From Sulfurovaceae bacterium (GTDB lineage: Bacteria; Campylobacterota; Campylobacteria; Campylobacterales; Sulfurovaceae): a stretch of 50,771 bases of DNA. The notes beneath the pieces were generated by a model that saw nothing but the letters and a program-made list of their open reading frames with translations, was not told where the DNA came from and searched no databases. The stretch spans positions 1-50,771 of the forward strand of contig JADGDQ010000012.1 of NCBI GenBank assembly GCA_016744805.1, in the 5' to 3' direction. Shown here one piece after another: positions 1 to 7,361 of the stretch. Each line of letters starts with the position of its first letter. The first letter of the stretch is position 1. Position numbers and translations under genes: made by a program.

Positions 1-1248
1 TTATTACTTTCAGTAGTAGCGTCAACAATGATTATGGCGGGTGGAGATATTGCTCCAGTAGCTGCAGAAGCAGCAGCGGTACCAGTAGTAGAAGAAGCAA
101 GTATGTGGGACTTCAGTGGACAGGCTGTCGCATATTACCAAACAAGTGACTCTTTTGGTACAACAGAATTTGATCTATTTGAGCAAGAGCAATCATTAGC
201 AAATGTTGGTATTCAATTGAATGCAATTGGTAACTTAGGTGCTGGTTTTGGTGCTGGTTTCCAACTAAGTGGTCTTGGTACACTTGGTCTTCAAGAGAGC
301 GTAGTATCTAAAACTATGCAAATGGCTGGTGACAACCTTAATGATGCTGCAATTACTAAAGCATACTTAACATGGGGTACAGAGAGTACTACACTTAAAT
401 TTGGTCGTCAAGAACTTCCAAAATCTTTGTCTCCATTTGCATGGTCTGAGGGTTGGAATGTATTCAAAAATACTTATGAAGCAGCATTGGTTGTAAATAG
501 TTCACTTCCAGGAACAACTTTGGTAGGTGCTTGGGTAAATAAAGCAAATACAAATGGTGTTTTCCTTGGTAGTAACTTGAATGATTTCAATAAAGTAAAT
601 GGTAGTGATGGTATCTTTATGCTTACTGCTCAAAATAAATCAATTGATGGTTTAACTTTGACTGGTTCATACTACATGGCAACTGAAATGCTTGGTGAAA
701 AAGACAATGGCGCTGAAGATCTTTCAATTGTTTGGGGTGCTGCTGAGTATTCTAATGAAATGTTAACTGCTGCTGTTCAAGGTGGATCTGTGATGAGTGA
801 CGCTTTTGTAAATGATACAACTGCATTTGGTGCTAAAGTTGCTGGAAATGTTGGTATGTTCTCTGCACAGGTTGCTTTCTCTTCTGTTGATGATGGTGAT
901 ACAGGTGTATTTAATGTTGGTGGTGTAAAAACTCCACTTTATACTCAAATGATTCTTAACCAAGCATTTATCGCTGCTGATGCTGATACAATCGTAGTTA
1001 AAGGTTCTGTTAAAGCTCTTGGTGGTGCATTTATCGCTCAGTATGGTATGACTACAGAAAATGCTGGTAAATACATGGATGAAAATGGTGTAGCATCACA
1101 AGATACGGACTATAATGAATTAGACCTTATTTACAAAACTAAAATTGGTGAAAACTTAACAGTATTAGCTGCTTATGTAAACCAAGATGTTGAAGCTCAT
1201 GATGACGCGAATAATGTTCTTCGTTTCTGGGCAAGATATAACTTCTAA
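1..1248 (+). CDS. Outer-membrane porin, 5' end cut off by the window
   Basis: The reading frame is open from base 1 and begins inside a signal peptide (LLLSVVAST then a cleavage region before GGDIAPV), so the true start lies just upstream; the ATG at 28 is internal. The mature protein is Gly/Asn/Thr-rich with alternating polar and hydrophobic residues typical of beta strands, and it ends in RFWARYNF, the terminal aromatic residue expected of an outer-membrane barrel. The mature N-terminus GGDIAPV also occurs in the porin at 8357-9508, but the barrels differ. Likely a general or substrate-specific diffusion porin. Substrate not deducible. Confidence 0.85.
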   Translation, partial: LLLSVVASTMIMAGGDIAPVAAEAAAVPVVEEASMWDFSGQAVAYYQTSDSFGTTEFDLFEQEQSLANVGIQLNAIGNLGAGFGAGFQLSGLGTLGLQESVVSKTMQMAGDNLNDAAITKAYLTWGTESTTLKFGRQELPKSLSPFAWSEGWNVFKNTYEAALVVNSSLPGTTLVGAWVNKANTNGVFLGSNLNDFNKVNGSDGIFMLTAQNKSIDGLTLTGSYYMATEMLGEKDNGAEDLSIVWGAAEYSNEMLTAAVQGGSVMSDAFVNDTTAFGAKVAGNVGMFSAQVAFSSVDDGDTGVFNVGGVKTPLYTQMILNQAFIAADADTIVVKGSVKALGGAFIAQYGMTTENAGKYMDENGVASQDTDYNELDLIYKTKIGENLTVLAAYVNQDVEAHDDANNVLRFWARYNF

Positions 1249-1273
1249 GAATACCTTTTCTTAGCGTTATACT

Positions 1274-1317
1274 TAGAGTCTAGGCTTTTGCCTAGCTCTA
1301 AACTTTATTTTTTTATT
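1274..1317 (+). terminator. Rho-independent terminator of the porin gene
   Basis: Arms TAGAG-T-CTAGGC (1274-1285) and GCCTAGCTCTA (1290-1300) pair over 11 positions with one bulged T and a TTTT loop, and a T-rich tract follows to about 1317. It lies 25 bases after the porin stop and insulates it from the adaptor gene downstream. Confidence 0.85.
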
Positions 1318-1364
1318 TCCCCCTTTCCCCTTATTTTTACTACTTATCTTTTGGACAGATTTTT

Positions 1365-1395
1365 GCTATAATGTTTCACCTACAATTTTAGGAGT
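1365..1395 (+). promoter_or_regulatory. Promoter -10 and ribosome binding site of the efflux adaptor
   Basis: TGCTATAAT (1364-1372) is an extended -10. TAGGAG at 1389-1394 is a good ribosome binding site for the ATG at 1404. A T-rich stretch lies upstream, with no clear -35, as is usual in this phylum. Confidence 0.6.
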
Positions 1396-1403
1396 TTTCA
1401 TTT

Positions 1404-2576
1404 ATGCTATTTTATTATAAATCCTCTATTTTCATAATTTTTTTACTTTTGTTTACAGCATGTACCAAAGAGCAAAAGAGTACCCCCAAAGAGATACCTG
1501 CATTTGATATAGATACTATCACGGTCAAAAAAGAGAAACTTCCTATATGGGTAGAGTATACAGGACGCACACAAGCAAGTAGCCAACAAGAGGTACGAGC
1601 AAGAGTAAAGGGATATTTGGAAAAAATATACTTTGAAGATGGTGAGGTTGTAACAAAAGGAGATAAACTCTTCGAGATAGAACCTGCTGAGTATAAGGCA
1701 CATCTACAAACAGCCAAAGCAAAACTAAGACAAGATAAAGCTTCATTAAAACTAGCCAAAGCAGATATAGACCGTTATGCACCTCTTGTCAAAGAGGGAT
1801 TAGCCCCTAAAGCACTCTTTGAGCAGTATCAAGCAACTTACCAAGAGATACTAGCCAAAATATCTGCCGATGAAGCAGAGGTAAAAGATGCATTACGACA
1901 ACTCTCTTATACCACTATTACAGCACCTATATCAGGCAAAATAAGTGCAAGGCGTGTAGATGTAGGCAATCTTGTAGGAGCCTCTGAAGCAACACTTCTC
2001 ACAACCATAGTCAAGATAGACCCACTCTATGCCTATTTTTCTCCTACAGAACAGGCGATTCAAAAGATAAAGAAATATGCATCCAAAGAGAAGCTAGATG
2101 CTTTTATTGAAGTGCGTGATGGAAGCCAAAAACTACTCCAAAGAGAACAACTCAAAGGCTTTATAGATTTCTCAAACAACAGCGTAGACCCACTTACCTC
2201 TACTGTAACTATGAGAGCAACTATAGAAAACAGAGAGTTTAGTATGCTCCCTGGAACTTTTGTTTATGTGAATATTTTTGTAACAGACCAACATAGTTTT
2301 ATGATGGTACCCCCTGAAGTTATCTTTGAAGATCAAATGGGAAAATACCTCTTTGTAGAAAATAATGGAACTATTACAAAACAGCCTATAGAGACAGGAT
2401 TTACCAACCGCTACTACTCCATTATCACCAAAGGTCTTCAAGAGGAGAGTCGAGTAGTAGTATCAGGACTTATAAAACTCCGTGATAAAATGAAAGTAAA
2501 TCCCACAGATACCACAGATACCAAAGGAATTAAAGCCATAATAAAAGCTAAAAATCTTATACCTAAGGAGAGTTAG
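1404..2576 (+). CDS. RND efflux periplasmic adaptor (membrane fusion lipoprotein)
   Basis: A 390-residue adaptor of the HlyD/AcrA family. The N-terminus is a lipoprotein signal ending in the lipobox LFTAC, so it is probably anchored by a lipid. A barrel-sandwich (lipoyl-like) half follows at about residues 60-80 (RARVKGYLEKIYFEDGE), then a coiled-coil hairpin at about 95-160, the second lipoyl half (TITAPISGKISARRVDVG), and beta-barrel and membrane-proximal domains. It would link an inner-membrane RND pump to an outer-membrane channel. No pump gene follows; the only RND pump in the window is at 45733-48879 on the other strand. An AAGGAG motif ends the gene (2565-2570), as if a coupled downstream gene had once followed. 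Confidence 0.93.
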   Translation: MLFYYKSSIFIIFLLLFTACTKEQKSTPKEIPAFDIDTITVKKEKLPIWVEYTGRTQASSQQEVRARVKGYLEKIYFEDGEVVTKGDKLFEIEPAEYKAHLQTAKAKLRQDKASLKLAKADIDRYAPLVKEGLAPKALFEQYQATYQEILAKISADEAEVKDALRQLSYTTITAPISGKISARRVDVGNLVGASEATLLTTIVKIDPLYAYFSPTEQAIQKIKKYASKEKLDAFIEVRDGSQKLLQREQLKGFIDFSNNSVDPLTSTVTMRATIENREFSMLPGTFVYVNIFVTDQHSFMMVPPEVIFEDQMGKYLFVENNGTITKQPIETGFTNRYYSIITKGLQEESRVVVSGLIKLRDKMKVNPTDTTDTKGIKAIIKAKNLIPKES

Positions 2577-3014
2577 GATTTGCTTGTGTATTAAATTTTA
2601 AACATTCTGTTTTTATGATATTGCTTATAATAGCTTTGAGTACATTGACTACAACACTATTGCCAAACTGCCTATAGGATACATTGCGATTGGGGTGCAG
2701 TAGAAAATCCTCAGGAAACCCTGTGATCCTCATACACTCTTTAGGGTCTAGTCGCCGTATCACTCCATCTATCATATAGAGACCTGTCTTTGCTCCTACT
2801 CCACCACCGTAGGCTGAAAGTGTAATAGCATGACCAAATGGACTATATATCCTCTCTGTTCTCGACTTAGCCCATAGTTGGCTTCATAAGTATCCTGACA
2901 ATCCTTATCCCACTCCAAAGCAAACAGACACTCCGCCCCAAAGCTACTCATAGCTTGATGAAATCCTCCGATGCTTGCGAAGAAGTCGATGTGTTTTATA
3001 TTAGTTAAGTTCAT
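2563..3014 (-). pseudogene. Remnant of a C5-cytosine DNA methyltransferase
   Basis: The N-terminal piece (from ATG at 3014) has motif I with FASIGGF and the following acidic region (ALEWDKDCQDTYEANYG). The C-terminal piece, in another frame, has the motif IX region (RIYSPFGHAITLSAYGGG), then IRRLDPKECMRITGFPEDF and motif X (QFGNSVVVNV), ending at 2563. Everything between, including the catalytic Pro-Cys motif IV, motif VI, motif VIII and the target-recognition domain, is missing, and the two halves are joined by a frameshift near 2840-2870. The gene cannot encode an active enzyme. Its last codons overlap the end of the convergent adaptor gene by 14 bases. No restriction endonuclease is visible nearby. 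Confidence 0.88.
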
Positions 3015-3090
3015 CTATCTCAAATATCTCTAATGGATTTAGTTTGAACTGTAGGCTTGTGGGATCTGGTGTGCCACCTTTGTGTTGCAT
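3001..3090 (-). CDS. Possible 29-residue ORF overlapping the methyltransferase remnant
   Basis: An ATG at 3090 opens a 29-codon frame (starts MQHKGGTPDPTS, ends EIFEIDELN) whose stop overlaps the methyltransferase start, the kind of overlap seen in coupled genes. It may be the tail of a partner gene of the lost modification system or chance. I do not recognise it. The only upstream Shine-Dalgarno candidate is weak (AGGA). Confidence 0.25.
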   Translation of the reverse strand: MQHKGGTPDPTSLQFKLNPLEIFEIDELN

Positions 3091-3160
3091 TGTGATTTTT
3101 CCTGTTACTATACAAGAAGTCTACTTTTGATTTAGTCATCTTTTTACATTTCTAACCTAT

Positions 3161-3889
3161 CTAAAAAATCAAAAAATAACTTGTATAGTAGTACACCTCT
3201 GTTTGACCATTATAAGTAAAATAATCTTTTATCCACATATGTACTTTACTTTCATTGCCCCAATCATCTTTTTTAGTATGGTACTTTAGCTCATCATTTA
3301 GATTATTATAAACAAGACCTGAAATACCTATATGGTATGGAGATTTTAAATTATCACCAATCTTAACAGATTTATTTACAGCATTTCCTATCCATACTAA
3401 ATCTCTATTGTTTGTACCTGCCAATCCTACCTTTGTACATAATATAGTTCCATCATCAATACCTATTCCAAAGTCTATTGAAGAGTATTTTTCAAACTTC
3501 TTTTTTACTGTTTCATTTTGAGTTAGCATATATCCCATCTTCATTGCTGATTTAACAGCATTATTTAGAGTATCTTTTGTCGTTCCTTGAAAAAATACTA
3601 ACATACCATCACCATTAAAGCTTCTTACTTTGCCACCTAAACTTTTAGCTATTTTTACAATAATATAAAAATATGCTTTATGTAGTTTTGCAACACTTGT
3701 TCTATTATGCTTATTTAAAATTTTTGTAGAACCTCTCATATCAATATAAAGGATAGTTGATTCCAAGCGAAGTCCTGTATTTGTAAAAGTTAAGCGAGTA
3801 TCATCTATATCAGGAACACTGTAAACATCAGTTACATCAAAACTTGTATCTATAATTTCTTTAACTTTATCTTCTATACTTTCTCTCAT
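3161..3889 (-). CDS. pycC: Class III nucleotide cyclase of a Pycsar-type defence module
   Basis: A 242-residue soluble protein made almost entirely of a class III adenylyl/guanylyl-type cyclase domain. The two metal-binding aspartates are in LYIDMRGSTK (D50) and SFNGDGMLVFF (D94), and the later GIGIDDGTI and DLVWIGNAVNKSVKI segments match the conserved core. There is no sensor or membrane domain, unlike ordinary signalling cyclases. Pycsar cyclases make cyclic UMP or CMP upon phage infection; which base is used cannot be read here. The gene starts 12 bases after the membrane-effector gene, with AGAGGAT as ribosome binding site. The pairing with a DUF5706/PycTM-like protein is the main reason for the defence call. 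Confidence 0.82.
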   Translation of the reverse strand: MRESIEDKVKEIIDTSFDVTDVYSVPDIDDTRLTFTNTGLRLESTILYIDMRGSTKILNKHNRTSVAKLHKAYFYIIVKIAKSLGGKVRSFNGDGMLVFFQGTTKDTLNNAVKSAMKMGYMLTQNETVKKKFEKYSSIDFGIGIDDGTILCTKVGLAGTNNRDLVWIGNAVNKSVKIGDNLKSPYHIGISGLVYNNLNDELKYHTKKDDWGNESKVHMWIKDYFTYNGQTEVYYYTSYFLIF

Positions 3890-3901
3890 AATTATATCCT
3901 C

Positions 3902-4423
3902 TTAATTTCTAGTATAATACAAAATTATTCCACCTATTGGTGTTAAAATTGCAGACAATGTAAACCAAATGGCTATTTCAAACTGTTTAAATTTTATGAA
4001 TGTAATTTTTGAATTTATAATTATTTGTTTAATATAATATTCATTTAATTTGTCACTACCTTCACTACCATTTAATTGAATAAATATTTGAATTTTTTCT
4101 TTATATTTAATATCAGTATATTTTGCTATATCTCCAAAATACAATAAGTTATCATTATCCATTGGTTCTTTAAATTTAATATATGTATCACTTAATCTAG
4201 GTATAAAAGATAAAAGAGCTACAATAATTGAAACTAGTAACATAAAGATAGCAATAAACAAATAATAATCTAAAATATTTTTTTCACTAGTAGATATAAT
4301 ATTAAGTTTCAATATTCCAAATATAAAAGTAGCATTTAAAGCTATAATAGCACCATTTTTTGCTTCAGCAAACTTCAACCAACTATTAACATTATCAAAA
4401 ATATCTTTTAATGTATCTCGCAT
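3902..4423 (-). CDS. pycTM: Pycsar transmembrane effector (PycTM-like)
   Basis: A 173-residue membrane protein with two hydrophobic helices near residues 25-47 and 52-75, a charged central segment (about 76-150) and a third helix near 152-170. The N-terminal NSWLKFAEAKNGAIIALNA resembles the start of the PycTM family (PF18967, formerly DUF5706). In Pycsar systems such effectors are activated by cyclic pyrimidine mononucleotides and damage the inner membrane, stopping phage replication. The effector here precedes the cyclase in the operon. Its ATG lies inside the truncated PIN gene (16-base overlap), behind GAGGAAAA, so translation is probably coupled. Family assignment is by pattern, not by search. 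Confidence 0.75.
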   Translation of the reverse strand: MRDTLKDIFDNVNSWLKFAEAKNGAIIALNATFIFGILKLNIISTSEKNILDYYLFIAIFMLLVSIIVALLSFIPRLSDTYIKFKEPMDNDNLLYFGDIAKYTDIKYKEKIQIFIQLNGSEGSDKLNEYYIKQIIINSKITFIKFKQFEIAIWFTLSAILTPIGGIILYYTRN

Positions 4424-4599
4424 TTTTCCTCATTTAATATTTTATTTTCTCTTAATTTTTGCCAACTCAAAAATTCTATCTTAGTAATAATTGAAATATT
4501 AAAATTTTCGATTAAGATACTATCTATATATTCATCATTAGTTATACCATTAAAATAATAGATAATGACATTAGTATCAATCAAGAATTTTTTATGCAT
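4408..4599 (-). pseudogene. Truncated VapC-type PIN toxin
   Basis: Only 63 residues remain of a family of about 130. The first half of a PIN domain is intact: FLIDTNVIIYYFNG with the first catalytic Asp (D8) and ITKIEFLSW with the conserved Glu. The later acidic residues (a Thr/Ser-x-Asp and a second Asp) are absent, so ribonuclease activity is unlikely. The frame runs into the effector gene after SWQKL. It overlaps the antitoxin gene by 19 bases, the usual toxin-antitoxin arrangement. It may now serve only as a translated leader for the Pycsar genes. Confidence 0.75.
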
Positions 4600-4826
4600 A
4601 CATCACTTTCCCATTCTTTACTATTTTTATCAAGATATTCATCTATCTCTATCTTTGAACTATCTGCAACCCCATAAAACTCTCTAGGATTAAAAGGTTT
4701 TTCACTAATAGATTCTTTGTTTTGAGTTGATGCAACTATTTTTAACCCATCATCTTTAAACTTACTCAAAAACCATAATATCTTATCATATAGTGGTTGA
4801 TTTGGTATCTCTATTGTTAACTGCAT
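4581..4826 (-). CDS. VapB-like antitoxin
   Basis: An 81-residue protein beginning MQLTIEIPNQPLYDKILWFL and ending in an acidic segment with FNPREFYGVADSSKIEIDEYL. This matches the small antitoxins that precede PIN toxins in this phylum: an N-terminal strand/helix part followed by a disordered toxin-binding tail (GVA..SKEEIDEY type). A strong ribosome binding site (AAAAGGAG) lies 6 bases before the ATG. As the first gene of the minus-strand series antitoxin, vapC fragment, effector, cyclase, it probably supplies the promoter and perhaps autoregulation for all of them. Confidence 0.65.
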   Translation of the reverse strand: MQLTIEIPNQPLYDKILWFLSKFKDDGLKIVASTQNKESISEKPFNPREFYGVADSSKIEIDEYLDKNSKEWESDVCIKNS

Positions 4827-4940
4827 AATGACTCCTTTTAAAAAATAATATTATCTTTAATCTACAATATTTATGCTTTGTCTCGCATTAGAATATAACC
4901 TTACAAACTTACGAATATAATACAGAAAATGGTTTGCATT

Positions 4941-5057
4941 TTATTGATCACTTTTTCTTTTTTCTAATATCTCTAACCCCTCAATATATCTAAAATCCTT
5001 AATATTCAAAGTATAAAGTTGATAGATTGATAAGGAACTGCACAAAAATCTATCAAT
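4941..5057 (-). pseudogene. C-terminal scrap of a second PIN toxin
   Basis: With no start codon, the minus strand reads ...IYQLYTLNIKDFRYIEGLEIL and then stops at 4941-4943. The segment LYTLNIKDFRYIEGLEIL is the characteristic end of VapC toxins (second catalytic Asp region, then the closing strand). It lies upstream of the antitoxin gene, so it is not simply the missing end of the truncated toxin at 4408-4599 unless the locus was rearranged. The remaining 4827-4940 stretch shows only AT-rich leader and a probable promoter. Confidence 0.65.
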
Positions 5058-5070
5058 TCACAAACTCCCT

Positions 5071-6039
5071 CTACCCTCTCCTCCGAGGCAATGAACTCAA
5101 AGCCAATAATAATAAAAAGAGTGCTAGGGCGAGTGGGTAGTAGAAGTACTCTACTCTATCTTTTATATTCACCTCACCTTGTTGGGAGCTTTTGTGGTTG
5201 TTGTGGATGATGGAGGCTAGTTGGGTGATGTCTTCTTTGCCGTTACTTGCCTCTACGAATGCACCGCCTGTAGTGAGGGCTATCTCTCCTAGGTCTGTAT
5301 TCATCTGGGATATAGCTATTGTGCCATCTTTGGACTCTATGGGTTTACCATTGGCATCTAGCACTGGAGCACCCTCTTTAGTCCCTACGAGTATCACATA
5401 GAGTACTATCCCTGAGCTTTTAAGTGTCTCAGCAAAATCCTCTAGAGCTTTTTTGTCTCCACCATCACTTACAACTACCATAATCTTAGGTTTTTTCTCT
5501 TCTAATACTTTTGTAGCAAGACCTGCAAGAGCATCAAAGTCTGTAGAGCCAAAGTTGATTCTTTTGTCATCTACCCCTTTGACTATATGTGTTAGTGTCT
5601 CTTTGTCGGAGCTAAAGGGAGCAAGTACAAACGAAGAGTGGGCAAATGCTACTACAGAGACCTCATCACTAGGCAAAGCCCCAAAGAGAGCTATAAGCTT
5701 CTTCTTGGCAAACTCTAGACGGTTAGGATAGAGGTCTCTGCTTCGCATTGAGCCTGATATATCGAGGGCTGTAAGGAGACTTATCCCTTTGACTTCTACC
5801 GTTGTATCACCCTTTTCAACTACAGGTCTTGCCATCGCTACTATCATCAAGGCTATAGCAGTAAAGAAGAGTATATTTCGCAGAAGCTTTGGCACACTAT
5901 TATCTCCAGCACTTAGTCTTTGCAGAACTTTATCATCAAAAATACGAGAGAGAGAGTCTTTATTCGTAGAAAGTAGTAAGGCAAAAATAGCCAGAGGAAT
6001 CACCATAGCCCAAAATAGTTGTGGATGTACAAATGTCAT
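5071..6039 (-). CDS. batB: BatB-like membrane protein with von Willebrand A domain
   Basis: A 322-residue inner-membrane protein with hydrophobic segments near residues 8-24 and 56-72 and a C-terminal helix (YYPLALALFLLLLALS). Between them is a VWA domain whose MIDAS motif is seen as ALDISGSMRSRD, with later Thr/Asp positions in STDFDALAG and VVVSDGGDK. It is the last gene of a four-gene operon and overlaps batA by one base. Bat proteins with DUF58 partners are thought to act in envelope stress resistance or assembly of periplasmic complexes; the substrate is unknown. Confidence 0.85.
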   Translation of the reverse strand: MTFVHPQLFWAMVIPLAIFALLLSTNKDSLSRIFDDKVLQRLSAGDNSVPKLLRNILFFTAIALMIVAMARPVVEKGDTTVEVKGISLLTALDISGSMRSRDLYPNRLEFAKKKLIALFGALPSDEVSVVAFAHSSFVLAPFSSDKETLTHIVKGVDDKRINFGSTDFDALAGLATKVLEEKKPKIMVVVSDGGDKKALEDFAETLKSSGIVLYVILVGTKEGAPVLDANGKPIESKDGTIAISQMNTDLGEIALTTGGAFVEASNGKEDITQLASIIHNNHKSSQQGEVNIKDRVEYFYYPLALALFLLLLALSSLPRRRG

Positions 6040-6962
6040 TATAATGCTCCTCTGGAATTGCGTAAATAGATAAAAAGAAGTAGAGCTAAAATGGCTATAA
6101 AGAGTGGATAGAGATAGAGATAAGTAAGCTGTACAACTTTCTTGTCATCTATCTTTGTGGCTTCTAGTTTGTCTATCTCATCATATATTTGGCTGAGTGC
6201 TTGGCTATTGTATGCACCATAGGCTTTTCCTTTTCCTGCATCGGCAAGGAGTTGTAGGTAACGCCCATCATAGTCTCTTTGGTCTCCTACTCCTATGGCA
6301 TAGAGTTTTATATCACTTTTTTCTATAACAGATACTATAGATTCCGCAGATATTTTACTCATATTATCCTTTCCATCGGTGAGGAGTATCGCTATCTTGC
6401 TCTTTGCCTTGCTCTTAGAGAGCATTCCATAGGTCTGCACAAGTGCATCATTGATAGCTGTTCGTTTTCCTGCTATACCTAACTGCTGATAGGCAACAAT
6501 CCCTTGCAAAAACTCTCTCTCAAAAGTCAAAGGAGAAGCCACAAAAGCCACATCCGCAAAAGTCACTACCCCTATACGGTCACTCACTCGTTTTTCTATA
6601 AAGTCATGCATTACCTCTTTGACCACCTGAAACTTATTTTTGCTTCTATCTGATGGGTCAAAACCTCTCTGTCGCATCGAATCACTAGCATCTATCACTA
6701 GGACTATATCTCGTCCCTCTTTTTTGCTATTTTGATAGGTGTTGGTGAGTATAGGAGAGGCTAGGGCGGTAATAGCCGTGACTATACCTATCCATTTGAG
6801 CCACACAAGCAAAGAGCTACTTAGACCTCTCTCTTTGAGTAGGAGTGCCTCTATATGAGGAAAATAGATAGCACGGCTTTTCTCTTTGCAGTATTTAGCA
6901 CATAAGAGAAATACAATAATAAGCACAAAGACCCAAGGGTACTGAAAACTAAACTGATTCAT
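6039..6962 (-). CDS. batA: BatA-like membrane protein with von Willebrand A domain
   Basis: 307 residues with the same plan as its neighbour: N-terminal helices (about 8-23 and 50-68), a VWA domain with an intact MIDAS (VIDASDSMRQRG), AILLTDGKDNMS further on, and a C-terminal helix (LYLYPLFIAILALLLFIYL). Paralogue and probable partner of BatB. It overlaps the upstream gene by 14 bases, indicating translational coupling. Confidence 0.85.
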   Translation of the reverse strand: MNQFSFQYPWVFVLIIVFLLCAKYCKEKSRAIYFPHIEALLLKERGLSSSLLVWLKWIGIVTAITALASPILTNTYQNSKKEGRDIVLVIDASDSMRQRGFDPSDRSKNKFQVVKEVMHDFIEKRVSDRIGVVTFADVAFVASPLTFEREFLQGIVAYQQLGIAGKRTAINDALVQTYGMLSKSKAKSKIAILLTDGKDNMSKISAESIVSVIEKSDIKLYAIGVGDQRDYDGRYLQLLADAGKGKAYGAYNSQALSQIYDEIDKLEATKIDDKKVVQLTYLYLYPLFIAILALLLFIYLRNSRGAL

Positions 6963-7356
6963 CGGCTACCTGCACAAAAAGGTTATAGTATTTAAGTGTC
7001 TCTTCATCTACTGCATCTACCTCTTTTTTATACTTATATTGGTCAAGCAGAGGTACAAGCTGTTCAAAGAGCTTCTCTCTTCGTTCATCTGTGGCTAAGA
7101 GTCTGGCATAGTGTGTAGCTTTGTACGCAGACTCTTTGGCATCTTTCCAATCTATAGCTTTAAGTGAAGCAAGATAGCCTTTGGCTAAGTTATCTTTACG
7201 CATCTGCCAGACTCTTTTAAGTACAAAAAAGAGTACAGCCAAGCCCAAAAGTACCCCAAACCCTATCAACCCCCAATAGATATAGAAACTATTATCAGGA
7301 ATCTCAAGTAGGGGTTTTATATCTCTAAGTGTGTTGTTGTTGTCTGTTTGCATCAT
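6949..7356 (-). CDS. DUF4381-like single-pass membrane protein
   Basis: A 135-residue protein with a short N-terminal part containing the Pro-rich LLEIPDNSFYIYWG, one transmembrane helix (about 28-48) and a basic helical cytoplasmic domain. Size, topology and position between a DUF58 gene and batA match the DUF4381 component of MoxR/Bat operons. It lies 5 bases after the DUF58 gene. Confidence 0.6.
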   Translation of the reverse strand: MMQTDNNNTLRDIKPLLEIPDNSFYIYWGLIGFGVLLGLAVLFFVLKRVWQMRKDNLAKGYLASLKAIDWKDAKESAYKATHYARLLATDERREKLFEQLVPLLDQYKYKKEVDAVDEETLKYYNLFVQVADESV

Positions 7357-7361
7357 CTCTC

